64,000 bases of DNA from Adiantum capillus-veneris (GCA_014529385.2 CM043946.1:15579077-15643076); one strand, 5' to 3'. Positions 45,319 through 59,042 are shown, counted from the stretch's first letter. Notes: generated by a model from the letters alone, not told the origin. A program made the numbers and translations.

Positions 45319-45770
45319 GCTTGAGGAGAATCTTGTCCAAAACATCATCACTTGTAGTGCATTGGTAGCTGGGTGTGCTCGGTAGGCAAAAATGAAGCTC
45401 AACACTGCCTAGGTCAACAATTATGGAAGCACGGTAATGCTCTGGCCAGTGCGTTTACCAAATGTGGTGCTTGGATGATGATTTAGCCAATAAGTATGCT
45501 TAAAACAATTCTTTAGTAGTGCTTTGGTTTAGACGTATGCCGGATGTGATGCACTTCAGAGAGCACAATAAGTGCTTGAGTGGAATTTCTTTTAAGGTCG
45601 TCTCTTGATACGGGCAACAGATTTCATGATGAGGTTGCTCGACAGGGGCTGCTAGGGAAAGATGTTGTGCTTAGCAATGCCTTGCCCGATATGTGTACCA
45701 ACTGTGGTGCCTTTACAAAAGCATTGGCCGATGTGCATGCCAAATATGATGCCTTATTTTTGCGGATCAA
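45319..45770 (+). pseudogene. PPR gene fragments carried in the 5' LTR
   Basis: 45319-45393 reads VLEENLVQNIITCSALVAGC. 45598-45700 reads SLDTGNRFHDEVARQGLLGK and then DVVLSNALPDMCTNCGAFTK. These are the consecutive helices of PLS-type PPR proteins (compare HDEVARQGLLxKDVVLxNALVDMYAKCGA in plant organellar RNA-editing factors). The segments are degenerate and cannot encode a PPR protein. They lie in the sense orientation of the element, in the first third to half of the LTR. Confidence 0.75.
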
Positions 45771-46224
45771 AGCTTTGTGGATATGCATGTCAAATCTGGT
45801 GCCCTTACAAGGTTGAATGGATGCCCAAAGCACTTGGTGGAGGCCCACCCAAGAGGCAATGGCCGCCCAAAAGCTAAAGTCATAACTAATAACTAAAAAA
45901 AAAAGGTTTAAGTGAAAAGGAAAAAGAGCATGGCGTGAACAGAGCCGCGCGAACTGCGCAAGGAGGAATGAGCTCGCGACGGGCCGTAAAGAGATTGCTG
46001 AGCTCGATGAAGAAGGAAAAACCACCCAGGAGGCCCTCACACTCCGTTTGATACTGCTACCGATGAAGACTGTGTAGGGCATATTTTGGCCATGCCAGAT
46101 CATAACCACGGCTCCCATGCAACGTCAGTCACGGCGCCGTGACTACATGGAGGGGGGGTTATTTTTAGGGCATTATTGGAGAGCAAGGGAATTGAAAGAA
46201 AAAGCGGGAGAAGGAGGAGGAATG

Positions 46225-46324
<100 letters not shown>

Positions 46325-47275
46325 TTGGAGAGGCGTAGTAGGGCAAGAGGGTTCGAAGAAGGGAGAACCAAAAGGAAGGCTTTCTCTCGCTCTCGTGCTT
46401 AAGAAGTGAAGCAAGAGAACGGATATCTCTCTCGTGTGGGGAAAGCCATGGCAAGGAAGGGCTTGCATGATGCAAGGGAGGACGAGAAAGAGAAGAGGGG
46501 ATTTTGCAGGAGGGAAAGCAAGAGGCCTCAAAGAGTCTCTCGGGACCTTGAAGCAACGAAGGAAGCATCGATCTCTCTCTCTTTTAAAGCAACACAATCA
46601 TGGAATGATCGAGAAGATCAAGAAGGGCTAGCCAAGGTTTGAGGTTAAACAAAGGAGAGAGCAAGCATATATCAAGAACAAGAACCATAAAACCCTAAGC
46701 TTTCGGCGAGTTTGGCATATCCCTTAAGGGAAAGTGAAGGAGTAAAAGTGAGCATCTATGAAGGAGGTGAAGAATGAGGAAGACGGGGAATTTTTGTAGA
46801 TCTCTCTCAATATTTCTCTCAATTAAGCATGAGGCGTACGATAGGGGCGATCAGAGAATTCTACAGAAAGTTAGTTTACAGATCCCATAAGGAAATATGA
46901 AGCAGGAAGAGCTACATGGAGGAAAACTCCATCACCGTGATCAGCTTGAAGATTGATTAATTACTCTGTTAAGTCACGGTGTCGTTAACAGCCCGGGTAA
47001 CTATAAAAGGGAACCTAAACTCCTAGATTTTAGTGAACCCAAGTGTCGGTGCTGCTAACAGTCCACCTTGGCTATTGACCAGAATGTACTTAGAGCTTGA
47101 TTTGATTAACTGAATTTTATGGTGATTGCCATATCCTTTTTCACATGTTGTTCTTATTCTCTCTCTCAATTCTCATAGCCAGAGGCCCGATGCCTGCCCA
47201 GCGCACGTTTCGAACACATATTCCCCGACATCTTTGGTGAACCCGACGTGAAGCGAGCCGTGGTGGTAGGTTAAG

Positions 47276-48856
47276 ATGGAGATGCCAGAACAATTGAAGC
47301 AATTTATTGATGATTTCAATTCTAATGGATTTGACAAAAATCTAGCAGTTGTAGATTTGCCAAAAATGATGGAATTAGTTCAGGGATGTCTGCAAGAAGC
47401 GAAAGCCATGCAAATAAAAAAGTAGATTGATGATGCAGTAGAGCTAGCACTTGATGTTGTATGGGAGAAGTATCATAATTTTTAGAGATATGATCCAGAA
47501 GGTTTTATTGCATGTTATGAAGCTAAGATGAAGAGCCAAAACGTTCCAGAAAATCGGATGATTGCAGCTTTTGAAGAGGTTGTAAACTCAGATTTTACAA
47601 AGCAGGTTCAAGAACTGGCAGAAGCATATCCCACACGGTGGGACTATTTTGCAGAGGAACTTATTTGTAAAAGCTCAAGGATTCTAGATTTGTAAATAAA
47701 AGAGATTACTAAAGGAAGCCAGGCTGTCTTCAGTAAAGGTGAAGGGGATCAGATGCAGTTCCTCAATTATGATGAATTATGGGAGCATATTTCTGGAAGA
47801 AGCAAAGCCAAAGAAAATGCCGAGTTGGAAGTAGCAGATTCAGTTTCAGAGGAGCATATTTTGAGCAACAAAGAAAAGGTAAATGATGAATGTAATGATG
47901 AAACAGACTTATATGATTTTTTTTCAAAGATTGCTCGCATGGATGCTACCTCCAATAATGGTTCTAGTGAAGACATAGATTGTACAATAAGTGGTTCACA
48001 AGCTGCTAACCTTGACATGGGTTATTCTGAAGGAGTTCATCAAGCAGATGAGACTTTATAGGATATTACTAAAACTACCAGCACTATAGCCGAGCAGGAC
48101 AACATGTTCGCTGTAGATGAGTGCATAAATAAAGCTATTATATACACAATAGCTGATGAAGTGACCAAGATTGTGGACCCAGCATAGTATGAGTCTGAGG
48201 ATGTCAATGAACCTATGATTGCTACTAACAATATGTTTGCAGATACTGTTATCATAGAAGAAGATGCTATAATCAATGATTTTTTGTCTAGATCTGAAGG
48301 AGATGATTATGACAGTATACAAGAGCTTTTTGATGTGTGTACCTCTTTAGAGGGGGTACCCAATGAGCCTTTACAATGCTATGATGGATTGCTAAGTAAC
48401 ATGGATGTAGATCAGGAAGCAGAGGATGACATGGATGAGTATGAAGACTGCCTAGATCATGCTGATTGTGAACAGGTTATCGACACATCTATGCTTGTAC
48501 ATAGGTTGCATGAGGAGATAACTCCTACAATTTTGATTTATGTTGAGACTTCCAAGGGTGATTTTCCCGTGGATGTTATGGATAAAGATTTAGAGGATAA
48601 ATTTGTTTTTCATGATCAAGCTGAAATCCCATCAGGTAAAAATTCCTCTAATGATACAGATACATCGATTCCCAAGGTTTTTTGTGATGGCTATGAAGCT
48701 AGAGGGGGTGATAATGCAAAATCATCCTTGATACTGCAAAAAGTGAAAAGGGTTTTTCATTTCCTTGGACAATGTGCCAAATGTGGCTGGATTTGGATGA
48801 TATTGATGCTTATGTCAGTGATGTCTTGGCTGCCAGTAAAAGAAAGTCAGATTTGA
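47276..48856 (+). CDS. Internal ORF region of the PPR-LTR element, unknown protein
   Basis: An ATG at 47276 opens MEMPEQLKQFIDDFNSNGFD, a helical segment with LPKMMELVQGCLQEAKAMQI and RYDPEGFIACYEAKMKSQNV. The minus copy at 61190-61723 encodes the same start. Beyond about 47750 the region is very acidic (ELEVADSVSEEHILSNKEKV; MDVDQEAEDDMDEYEDCLDH), with a possible hydrophobic helix at the end (WIWMILMLMSVMSWLPV). There is no zinc knuckle and no enzyme motif. The N-terminal part may be a Gag-like particle protein, but that is inference. The frame is broken in several places. Confidence 0.5.
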
Positions 48857-49793
48857 TTAATGCTTTCTGGTAACGAGCTTAAGTTGCCAACAATTTACGG
48901 TATGTGGGTGCTACACTATGCTTCAGGTGAAGCTCTAGTATATTGTGGAGCCCATCAATGCTATGTGATCTCATGGTGTTTGATCCAGGAGATTCTAAGG
49001 ATATTCACAAGCAGATTCAATATGGATGGATACTATTAAGTATGCATAGTAATTGCGTGCTATTTGAACCAGGGGTAGCAGATTTGCACCTAAAATGCTT
49101 GATGTTGATTGATAAAGGGGATGTATGCTCATGTGGATATTGTGATGCTCCAGTGTGTGGGCAATTCCTTATTATTCCATTTGATCCTAGGGGCTACTAA
49201 AGTGCAAGTTGCAGGTTCAAGGGTACCAGTTATCTATTGTAAGAGGTTGCATGGTACAAGCTTGGTTTTGTTTTCTAGATTTATGCTAATTCAGAAGAGT
49301 TTTTGGTTATGCATTCAATAAGATTACATGGCTGGCATCTAGTTGACTTCTTTGGACAAATGATGAAGTATCTTCACATCTTTTAAGTTGGTTCTGCTAC
49401 CAGAACTTGAAGTAAAGGACTTGACGTCGGCCATTCCATGTGCAAATAGAGTAAGACATACTTGAGCTTGATACGGTTTCCTAAAGCGAGCTTAACGGTC
49501 AAGCCATGTGCATCATTAACTGGAGCACTTGAGTCTGGCGGGGTTCACTAAACATGTTTCCATGATTGAATGCTTTGGAGATATGGCAGATACGGTTCAA
49601 AGATTTCTGATGGGAAGCTACCTAATGATTAAGCTAGAAAATTGATGATAGGGTATAATCCTTATTTTATTTTTCATATGTTTACCAGTTACGTGAGTCT
49701 GATGATGGCAAAGAGCTTAAGGTACGTATAACAGATGCAAGTTCAAGTGCAATTGGCAAAGACTGGAGACTGTGCAGATTCAGAGGGGGTGGA
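48857..49793 (+). other. 3' internal part of the PPR-LTR element
   Basis: Short frames only (for example 48943-49200, with HQCYVISWCLIQEILRIFTS in one frame). A protease remnant is conceivable but not supported. It ends at the purine tract before the 3' LTR. Confidence 0.4.
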
Positions 49794-51087
49794 TGTCGTG
49801 CAGCTCCGCTACCATGCTAAGAAATATACCAGGAAGATGCACATCAACCGTAATTGAAGCTTACCTGATTAATGGTTAGTGTTCAGTGCTTGCTAACAAG
49901 CTAGTTTACAATAGTTTGCAATTAATGTATGCTAGATATGCGGCTTTAAAGGGCCAACAGATGTCTTAATGATGCTAAACGGGAGAATGCTTAAAGTGAG
50001 AACAAATTGGAGTTTATGATCTAGAACTACAGTGCGTGAAGTGTTCTACTGGTCTGTCTTTAACGGCTCGTCGATTGGAGCTACGGTGAAGAAGTTATGG
50101 CAGTTTGAAGTTTAAGTTGATGCAGATCCATATCGGATTGGGCAACTGCAGCCGAGGGAACAGAAATGAAATGAAGGCATGGGCCTGAAGTGCTCACTTT
50201 GTGGAGCGTGTCAATCTTTTCAGATCAGTGATCGAAGTTACGGTTACCAAGATATTGGCTGTTAAAAATTCACCGGGGGGGTTCTGTCTGTACCAGTCTG
50301 GTCCGCTCGGTCGGTGTGCCATCTGAGAGTTTTGAGCTATATCCAGGGTTTTGAATACAGTAGAATAAATGCTCAAGGAGAATTTTGTCTAAAACATCAT
50401 CACTTGCAGTGCATTGGTAGCTGGGTGTGCTCGGTAGGCAGAAATGGAGCTCGACATTGCTTAGGTCAACAATTATGGAAGCACTGTAATGCTCTGGCCA
50501 GTGCGTATACCAAATGTGGTGCTTGGATGATGATTTAGCCAATAACTATGCTTAATACAATGATTTAGTAGTGCTTTGGTTGAGATGTATGCCTGATGTG
50601 ATGCACTTCAGACAGCAATAAGTGCTTGAGTGAACGAGGAAGACGGGGAATTTTTGCAGATCTCTCTCAATATTTCTCAATTAAGCATGAGGCGTAGAAC
50701 AGAAGCAATTAGAGAATTCTACAGAAAGTTAGTTTGCAAATCCCATAAGGAAAATTGAAGCAGGAAGAGCTACATGGAGGAAAACTCCATCACCGTCATC
50801 AGCTTGAAGATTGATTAATTATTCTGTTAAGTCTCGGTGTCGTTAACGGCCCGGGTAACTGTAAAAGGGAGCCTAAACTCCTAGATTTCAGTGAACCCAA
50901 GTGTCGGTGCTGCTAATATTCCACCGTGGCTATTGACCAGAATGTACTCAGAGCTTGATCTGATTAATCGTATTTTACGATGATTGCCATAGCCTTTTTC
51001 ACCTGTTATTCTTATTCTCTCTCTCAACTCTCACAGCCAGAGGCCCAGTGCTGCCCGGCTCACGTTTCGAACACATATCCCCCAACA
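49794..51087 (+). repeat. 3' LTR of the plus PPR-LTR element
   Basis: 1294 bp. The first 830 bp match 44766-45590 and the last 450 bp match 46768-47230. It retains the first PPR-derived segment (about 50375-50530). Confidence 0.85.
50375..50535 (+). pseudogene. PPR gene fragment carried in the 3' LTR
   Basis: It is the same segment as in the 5' LTR (NIITCSALVAGCAR, and NALASAYTKCGAW in another frame). It is degenerate. Confidence 0.7.
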
Positions 51088-52080
51088 CAGAGTGTGAATG
51101 ATTTGTTTGATCAACTCTTTGGATCAAAGTATTTTTCAAAGAGAGACCTGAGATTTGGTTAATTAAGTTACAATTACACTAGAAAATGTTGTAAAGATAG
51201 CATTTAGAACCCATTTTGAGACCTTTGAGTTCTTGGTGATGCCATTTGGGCTAACAAATGCACCAACGAGATTTATGATGCTTATGGATAGTGTTATGCA
51301 TCCATCCTCAGAGAAATTTGTAATAGTTTTCCTGGATGGTATTCTTGTGTATAGTAAAACTCAAAAAGAGCACTTAGAACATTTGGATTTAGTGTTTCAC
51401 TTGTTACAAAAACAAAAACTGTTTGTGAAAGAAAGAAAATATTATTTCTTTCATTATCTTCATAACATTATATCTGTAGAGGGAATGCCAATGGAACCTA
51501 AGAAAGTGGAAGCTATTTTCAGGTGGCCATTGCCAAGAAATCTTAAGGAACTACATATTTTTCTTGGTATGTTGGGGTTCTAACGACAATATGCGGAGGA
51601 CTACATGAAGATCATAGTCCCATTGAAGGACCAATAGAGATCAAAAAGTAAAAGTTGGGGAGAAGCCAATAGAAGATCTTTGAAAAACTTAAGGTGGCTA
51701 TAGCAGCCGCACATATATTGATTATAGTTGATCCAAACAAGCTGTTTTTCTTGGAGACAAATGCAAGTAATGAGACCATTAGGGCCGTACTTATGTAGAG
51801 AGGATGCCCGATTGTATTTGAGAGTAAAAGTTTAGATGGTTCTCTACGTAATTACTCGACCTATGAGCGAGAGCTACTAGTGATAATACATGCACTGAAA
51901 AAGTGGAGACATTGTTTATATGGTATCACTTTTGAGGTCCAAATGGACCATGAAAATTTGAAATGACTTTCAAGTTGTCAAACTGAATAGAAGGGAAGAA
52001 AACCTTGGTGGATGGAGATCCCACAAGAGTTTGACCTTTAGATATGTTATTAGAGAGGTAAATATAACGTAGTGGTGGAT
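51088..52080 (+). CDS. Ty3 reverse transcriptase, second part, and RNase H (fossil)
   Basis: Contains VNDLFDQLFGSKYFSKRDLR, FEFLVMPFGLTNAPTRFM and the active-site region FVIVFLDGILVYSKTQKEHL. The thumb (IISVEGMPMEPKKVEAIFRW) and RNase H remnants (SYNYSTYERELL-like and LKKWRHCLYG) follow to about 52080. Broken. Confidence 0.78.
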
Positions 52081-52459
52081 GCACTTAGTCACATCCTACT
52101 ACAAATTAATGAATTATGCTTCACAATATTTAAGACCATATTCTTGGAACCATTGTGCTGCTTATGTGAGCATGATCCATCTCTTACAAAGTTATGGTGT
52201 GTTGTACAGGATCGCACCATCACAAAGGCAACCATCTCCCTTATCGGTAGTTTAGAGAGACTGGCCATAAATGCAATAAGTAGGGGAGTAAGGGTTAAGT
52301 TGAAGAGACTAACCAAGACTTTGGGGTATAGTTCAGAGCCAAAAAACTCTAACGTAGGCCCTTCGTCACCTTTGATTTCCACGGCTTCAAAGGGGGGCGA
52401 TAAACTTTGTCAGGGGGGGAAGTATGCTAACTAGTCCTTTGACGACGGATACTTACTCT

Positions 52460-55400
52460 ACAAGGATAGAGTGTGTGTACCCATTATTGCTGACTTTTGG
52501 GCTTGTATTCTTAAAGAAAGCCACGATAGTCCAAGTGTAGGTCATCCCCAGATTCAAAAGGCATATGCACTAGTTAAAAAGAGAATGTTATTGGGGAGTA
52601 ATAGTGCGCTCCACAGACAAGACAAAAGAGGCTAAGAAGAAAGAGGCTGGATCAACAATAGGGTCCAATAGAAGTGCAGCTATTGTAGAGTCTTCTGTGT
52701 GACAGGAGATTTGTTATGCTGATGTAGATACACAATGGGCTTTTAGTGTAGAGTGTACTTATGATCTTGATGTCCATAATGCATGCATGTCATTTTCTAC
52801 AGATTCACATTTGTGGTATTTTGACAGTGGTCCTACAAAGAAAATTACCTCACAGCATTATTTGTTCACCTCTCTTGAGTTTGTTCCTCATGGGAATCAG
52901 TTACTTGTGCTAACAATGCCTCTTATTCGGTTCATGGAGTTGGAAAGATTGTGCTTACTGCTGCAAATGGTAGTTCTTTTACACTTCTTGATGCACTTTA
53001 TGTACCTAGGATCAAGAAGAATCTTTTGACTATATCTGCACTTGTTAGACTTGGTCTTGTAGTAAAAATTTGTGGATGATAGATGTACAATACATGATCT
53101 CAGTTTTGGTGATGGAATTGTTGCATCTCGCATTTTATGCCGTGGGCTGTATAAGCTCACTTTGTATGACAAGTGTGGGCAAAATTTTGCAAATGCAGTT
53201 GTGGATTCTAAGGCTATTTCAGATGCAAACCTTTGGCATGCACGTTTTGGTCATCTTAATTTTGCAAGTTTGCTACATTTGCAGAAATCTAATATGGTTG
53301 CTTCTTTGCCGCCTCTTGAAGCACTTATCAAGAAGGCTATATTTTGGGTAAGATGAAGCGTTCTAAGTTTCCAAAGGATGGTTCAATTAGGGCCACATGC
53401 AGGTTGTAGCTTGTGCATAGTGATGTTTGGGGGCCCATACAAACTCCGCCCGTCCTTGGGCAATTACCTTTACTTCGTGAATTTTATCCGCTTAAAGCGA
53501 AGTCCAAAGTATTTATGTGCTTCAGACAATTTCTGGCTATGGCTGAAAATGTCTTGAAATGTACTATGGGCACCCTCCGTTCCAATCGAGGGGGGGAGTA
53601 TATGTCTCATGAATGCATTTTTGGATAGTTGTGGGATAAAACACCAATGTACAATGCCTTATACACCTCAACAAAATGGTGTTGCTAAGAGGAAAAACAG
53701 GTCACTTACACAAATGGCACAATGTATGGTCAACAGTCAAGCTTTTCCGCATTTGTTTTGGCTTAAGGCCATCGTGTGTGCCACTTATGTACTTAAGAGG
53801 TGTCCTATGAAAGCTTTGCAGTCTATGACTCCATATGGAGCATGTCATAATATAAAGCCTTCTATTGAGCACTTGCATGTTTTTGGCTGTTTGGCATATG
53901 CTTTGGTGCCACAAACACAATGCAAAACATTGGATGATAAGGCTGTCAAATGTATTTTTGTTGGTTATAGTGCTGAAAGCAAATGTTACAGGTTGTATCA
54001 TCCACAAATAAAGCGTATTTTGGTTTCACGGGATGTAGTGTTTGTGGAAGATTCTGTAGCCCTTGCGGTCATGTACTAGAGACAATAATGTAAGCTCACA
54101 TGAAATTTATGACACTTTTTTGCCTCTTTTCAATGGTGGAAGTTGAAATGTAAATTCCAATGAGGCAAATGTACAGCCTATGGGGGTTTTTGAAAATGTT
54201 TCAGATCAGCCTATCACTGATGCAAATGTACATGATGTACTTGATGAGAAAAGGCTGAAAATGAGTAGGCTAGAGGTATGCTAAAATGACTGGTGCATAC
54301 ATTGCCTGATAGTAAATTGGATGCACCTTTGTCTAGTCACACTCGTTCAAGCTCTTGCCATGCATCTTATGCATCAAATTGTTATGCTTTGGCTGTGTCT
54401 AGCTTACATGATGTTGAGGAACCTTTGTCTTTTGATGAAGCACATAATTTAGAAAATTGGATGGATGCCATGCAATCAAAATATGATGCACTTATAGAAA
54501 ATGACACATGGACGTTATGTGATTTGCCTCCCGGCAAAAAGGCCATTGGTACAAAGTGGGTTTACAAGTTGAAACACAAGCTGGATGGTGAGATTGATCG
54601 CTATAAGGCTCGACTTGTTGCAAAGAGTTATGAATAACAAAAAGGCATAGATTATGAAGGGACTTTTGCTCCCACTTTTTGTATGACTAATGTGTGTTTT
54701 CTATGTGCATTGGCAGCTCATTTTGGTTGGAATGTATATCAATCAGACATTGTTACTGCTTTCTTGAATGGTGACATATTTGAGGAAGTTTATGTAACAC
54801 AACCACACGATTTTTTCAAGAAAGAACAAGAGGATAAAGTGTGAAAATGTAACAAAGCTTTGTATGGGTTGAAGCAATCTCCTTGTGCTTGGTATGACAA
54901 GGTTGACACTCATTTGATCAAACGAGGCTTTTGTAACAATCCAACAAAAAGCACATTGTATGTAAAGCGTGAGGGTGATGTACTTCTCATTGTTGTTCTT
55001 TATGTGGATGATTTGTTGATCACTGGTCCCAATGAGGCACATATTGTCGAATTTAAGGATGATTTGAATGTTACTTTCAAGATGAAAAATTTGGGGCTTC
55101 TGCATCATTACTTGGGTATACAATTTAAGCAGTGTGATGGGGGTATTGCCTTGTGTCAGAAAAGTTACATATAGACATTGCTATGTACGTTTGGACTTAA
55201 GGATTGAAAACCAATTTCCACTCCCATGGAAACAGGTTTGAAATTGAGTCTTCATGATGTTGGCGATCCTACAGATGTCACTCTTTACCACACTGTTGTT
55301 GGATGCCTCATTTATGTATCCAACACGAGGCCAGATATTCAGTTTTCAATCTCACATGTCATCAAATTTATGCATAGCCCGTGGTCTAAGCATTGGCAGA

Positions 55401-56830
55401 CTGACAAGAGGAATTTCCACTACTTGAGTGGCACTTTACACCTTGGCTTGTTTTATCCCAAGGGGGGATCATTGCCGCCAAACTTACATGCCTTTTCAAA
55501 CTCAGATTGGGCTGGTTGTTTTGCCATGCAAGTGTCCACAAGTGGTTTTTGTTTCATACTTGGAAATTCATGTATATCATGGTTGAGCAAGAAGAAACCT
55601 AATCATGTGGCCACTTCTAGTTGTGAGGCCGAGTACATCATAGTTTTCACAGCTACGGTTGAGTGTGTATGGCTCAGACGCCTTATGGCTGATTTGGGTG
55701 TTGGACAAGACGCTGCCAACACTATCTACACTGACAGTTAGAGCGCATTGGTAGTTGTGAGGAGCCCAATTTTTCATGCTCGCACAAAGCACATTGAGGT
55801 GCATTACCACTATGTCAGGGAGAGACTCTCAGTAAGAGAGACCGGCTTGGCTTATGTGCCAACACAGGACAACCTTGCAGATCTTTTCACAAAGGCATTG
55901 TCTTGTGAGAAGTTCAAAGCTTTCCGCAAATCTTTGGGCTTAATCCCCTTTGTGGACTGATCATGTCCTCAGGGCATGGAACTTCCCTTTACTCTATGTG
56001 TCAGATCTCGTTCACCACATCACTCCAGGGGGGATTTGTTACCATATACATGTGTAGTGATGTGTGTGAACACACTTAGGATTGTCAGGGCATTTTTTCC
56101 CTCACTAGGAGGGTTTTTTCCCGTGCATTGTATATACGCCCATCACTCTAGGGCTAACTTATCTTTCCATTGCACGCTAAGTAATACATTCTCTATTGTG
56201 TGCCTTGAGCTTCCTTCGTCTTCTCCAAGCTGTGTGTGTTCTCTTGCAACCCTAATTCCAACATATTTTATTTAGGGATGTCCAGACTCATGTGTTGCGA
56301 TGCAATAAGTGTTAAGTCAATAAACATGAGCGTCTCAAGGTTGGGGGACTACTCCATCCTTTGGAGATTCCTTAAGGGAAATGGGATAATATTTTCGTGG
56401 ACTTCATTATCAATTTACCCAAGACTAGTCTAGGTAACGACTTAGTGTGGGTAACATTGAGCAAGTTAACCAAAATGGAAGAGTTTATTGCCACAAAGAA
56501 AACAGTTAAAACACAAAATTTGGAAAAAAAACTTTATTGAACATCTCTAGAAGCTATATGGCTTGCCCGCGGATATAGTGTCAAATAGAGAGAGGAAGTT
56601 CAATAGTCATTTTTGGAGAGAAATGTTCAAAAGGTTAATACTACTTTTAGCTATATGGCTTGGCTGCGGATATAGTGTCAAATAGAGATAGGAAGTTCAA
56701 TAGTCATTTTTGGAGAGAAGTCTTCAAAATATTTGATACTACTCTGAGCATGAGTACAACAGATCATCCGTAGTCTGATAATCAAACCAAAAGAGTTAAC
56801 CAAATTCTAGAGGACATGTTGAATTCTTAT
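52460..56830 (+). CDS. Ty3 integrase, split by the Copia element (fossil)
   Basis: The zinc-binding start (ILKESHDSPSVGHPQIQKAY) lies at about 52510-52570. The core resumes at 56264 with a CNKC-like block, KWDNIFVDFIINLPKTSL and VWVTLSKLTKMEEFIATKKT, and then DIVSNRDRKFNSHFWREVFK and STTDHPQSDNQTKRVNQILE. A 96-bp unit of the core is tandemly repeated at about 56552-56740. Broken. Confidence 0.75.
52612..56263 (+). mobile_element. Copia element, second copy of the 28-kb family, inside the Ty3 integrase
   Basis: It begins in the linker behind the Gag zinc knuckle and continues through protease (HLWYFDSGPTKKITSQ), integrase (MPYTPQQNGVAKRKNRSLTQ; VFGCLAYALVPQTQCKTL), reverse transcriptase (KAIGTKWVYKLKHKLDGEID; YVDDLLITGPNEAHI near 55003) and RNase H (SNSDWAGCFAMQVSTSGFCF; SCEAEYIIVFTATVECVWLR). 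The purine tract CAGGGGGGATT and 3' LTR 56037-56263 follow. No 5' LTR or Gag is present. The 3' LTR end adjoins Ty3 integrase sequence directly. Its frames are in better condition than in the 28-kb copy, with several breaks. Confidence 0.88.
56037..56263 (+). repeat. 3' LTR of the second Copia copy
   Basis: 227 bp, TGTTACCATATACATG to CCTAATTCCAACA, closely matching 35814-36042. Confidence 0.88.
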
Positions 56831-56850
56831 ATAAGACCCGAATTGGAGTA

Positions 56851-57015
56851 GAGAATTGGAGAGAGCTTTTTGAGGGAGCTTTTTTCCCAATTTTTACTTG
56901 CAACATAGCAAAAATTTAAAAAAACTCCCTTAGAAAGGTCTAAGGAGAGAGTTTTTGGAGGGAGCTTTCTCCCTTCTCTCTCTCCTTCTCTCTCTCTCTC
57001 ATCTATCTATATGTA

Positions 57016-57070
<55 letters not shown>

Positions 57071-57614
57071 GTATTTACTTATATAAATATATATCATTAA
57101 AAGAATTTAAAAGGGTAAAACCTCAAAGATTCAAGTGAGGATTACCAATCATTGGGTTCCTGCAACACCCCACAAAAGCTAAGTCCATTGCATTGTAGAG
57201 CCAATCAACGTCTCTCAAGTGACTTCTGAGCCTACACGTGAGGCATGAGTGAGGAAAGTTGAGTCTACACTACCAAAGGTGCTTGCAACAACTTCCATCA
57301 CCAACCTCGATCATACTAAATGCAACCTCTAGCTACAATAGCCCATGTGGCCACCCTTTACTTAGATGCTATCAAGACTTTATATAGTAGTGTAAGCCTG
57401 GGAATTCAGCATCTACCTCATAACTATAGCATCTAGCTTTCACCATACTCACCCCACGCTCGTTTGATGTGCACCAATGAGTCCAAGTTCTATGCAGGCA
57501 AGGAGGCACAATTGCTAAGATACTCCCCTCCCTCTTGCTCCCAGCGAACACGCCCATCGCCTGCTGGCGCACCCTAGCCACCTCCTCCCCTTCTCAGCAC
57601 ATTTTGTTGATGTT

Positions 57615-57669
<55 letters not shown>

Positions 57670-58073
57670 CCTTGTCTTCTCCAATTTGTCTGCCGCTTCC
57701 CACGCAAGAAACGCGAAAAAAATTCACCGGCTTTCTCTGCCGGTGCATGCTCTTCCTTCTACACTCCCGCTCTCCCTTTGCTCACCTTTAGCTTGCCATT
57801 TGCGTTAGCACCTCCTGCCTGCACTCCCTTAATTGTCATGGTGACAACCTATTGACCTTCGCAGTTTGCCAAGCTCTACAACTACGCACTTGTTTTTCCT
57901 TTTTTTGAGATTGGGGAGGCCTAACGTTCAACCTTCCATATGCTTTCACAAAGTTCTTCACGACCTTCCAAAAATTTTACCTGGAATCTTGATGCTTTCA
58001 CAACCTTTTTTGAGATTGGGGAGACCTACTAAATGTATATATATATATATATATATATATCTACCCTCTCCCC

Positions 58074-58122
<49 letters not shown>

Positions 58123-58173
58123 CATCACTAGCGCTCACCTCATGAGCATGATGGGGGGGGGGGGGGGGGGGGG

Positions 58174-58212
<39 letters not shown>

Positions 58213-58625
58213 AGAGGGAGGGTAGAGAGATATATATATTAATATACATAAATCTATATGTATTCATATATAATAAACATAAATATATATGAATATAAAT
58301 ATAAATATATATATGCTAGATGTTTCCAAGCTTTGAAAAATCAACCCTCCAAATCAACTCACCAAAAAATTTGTAGCGCTTCCCAAAATAAATTTTTTAA
58401 TTTGTAGGTTGTGCAGAAAAATATATTGCCTTGTTGGAGATAGGAAGATCCAAACAACCTCTTTAGAGGAGCTGAGGGGAGCTTCCATGATTTGGTACAG
58501 ATGTCGTTGGGTATACACAAACATTCCCCATGTTGTGCTTGCCCAAATCCTCCTCCTCCTCTGCACGACTTGCATGCATACAAAGACCACACTACAAAAT
58601 AAGCTCTGTATGACTTGAAGGCATA
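56851..58625. other. Microsatellite-rich, no gene seen
   Basis: Holds (TA)n at 57017-57058, (CA)n at 57618-57664, (TA)n at 58035-58061, (TC)n at 58079-58117, poly(G) at 58152-58177 and (GA)n at 58176-58206. AGATTGGGGAG(G/A)CCTA occurs at about 57910 and 58015 and again at 25372. Open frames are short and unconvincing. Confidence 0.6.
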
Positions 58626-58795
58626 GGGCAATGAAGCCTAACTCTCCTCCTAGCCATATGCCTATATGTAGGCAACCCCGAAGCTAGACTCACTCTGGAC
58701 CTTGACCTTGCCAATGAAGTCTAACTCTCCTCCTAGCCATATGCCTATATGTAGGCAACCCCCAAGCTAGCCTCACTCTGGACCTTGGCCTTATA
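58626..58795. repeat. 83-bp unit present twice in tandem
   Basis: GCAATGAAGCCTAACTCTCC...GGACCTTGACCTT is followed at once by a near-identical unit starting CCAATGAAGTCTAACTCTCC. Confidence 0.85.
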
Positions 58796-59042
58796 GTTTG
58801 ACCCCTAGTTGTTGAAAATCAAGGAACTCTTTGCGACCCCAATGGTTGATGTATGGTATTTTGATGGCCATTGTGGCTGCCCTTAAAGTGCCCTCCTTTA
58901 ATTTTTGTAGCTCTTACAACTCAACACAGGGCTTGCCCATCTCTCAAACAACTCTAATCACTCCTCTACTTGCACTTGCGGTTCTGCCCCTAAACCTCAA
59001 GGTCCCTCTTGCTCGTCAATTGAGCTCTTAGGATCCCCACGA
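58796..59042. other. No gene seen
   Basis: One short open frame (58831-59031) without motif. It abuts the LTR at 59043. Confidence 0.45.

Noticed and set aside
45598-45816. A functional PPR gene
   Set aside because: Only one or two degenerate repeats are present, and they repeat in every LTR copy of the element.
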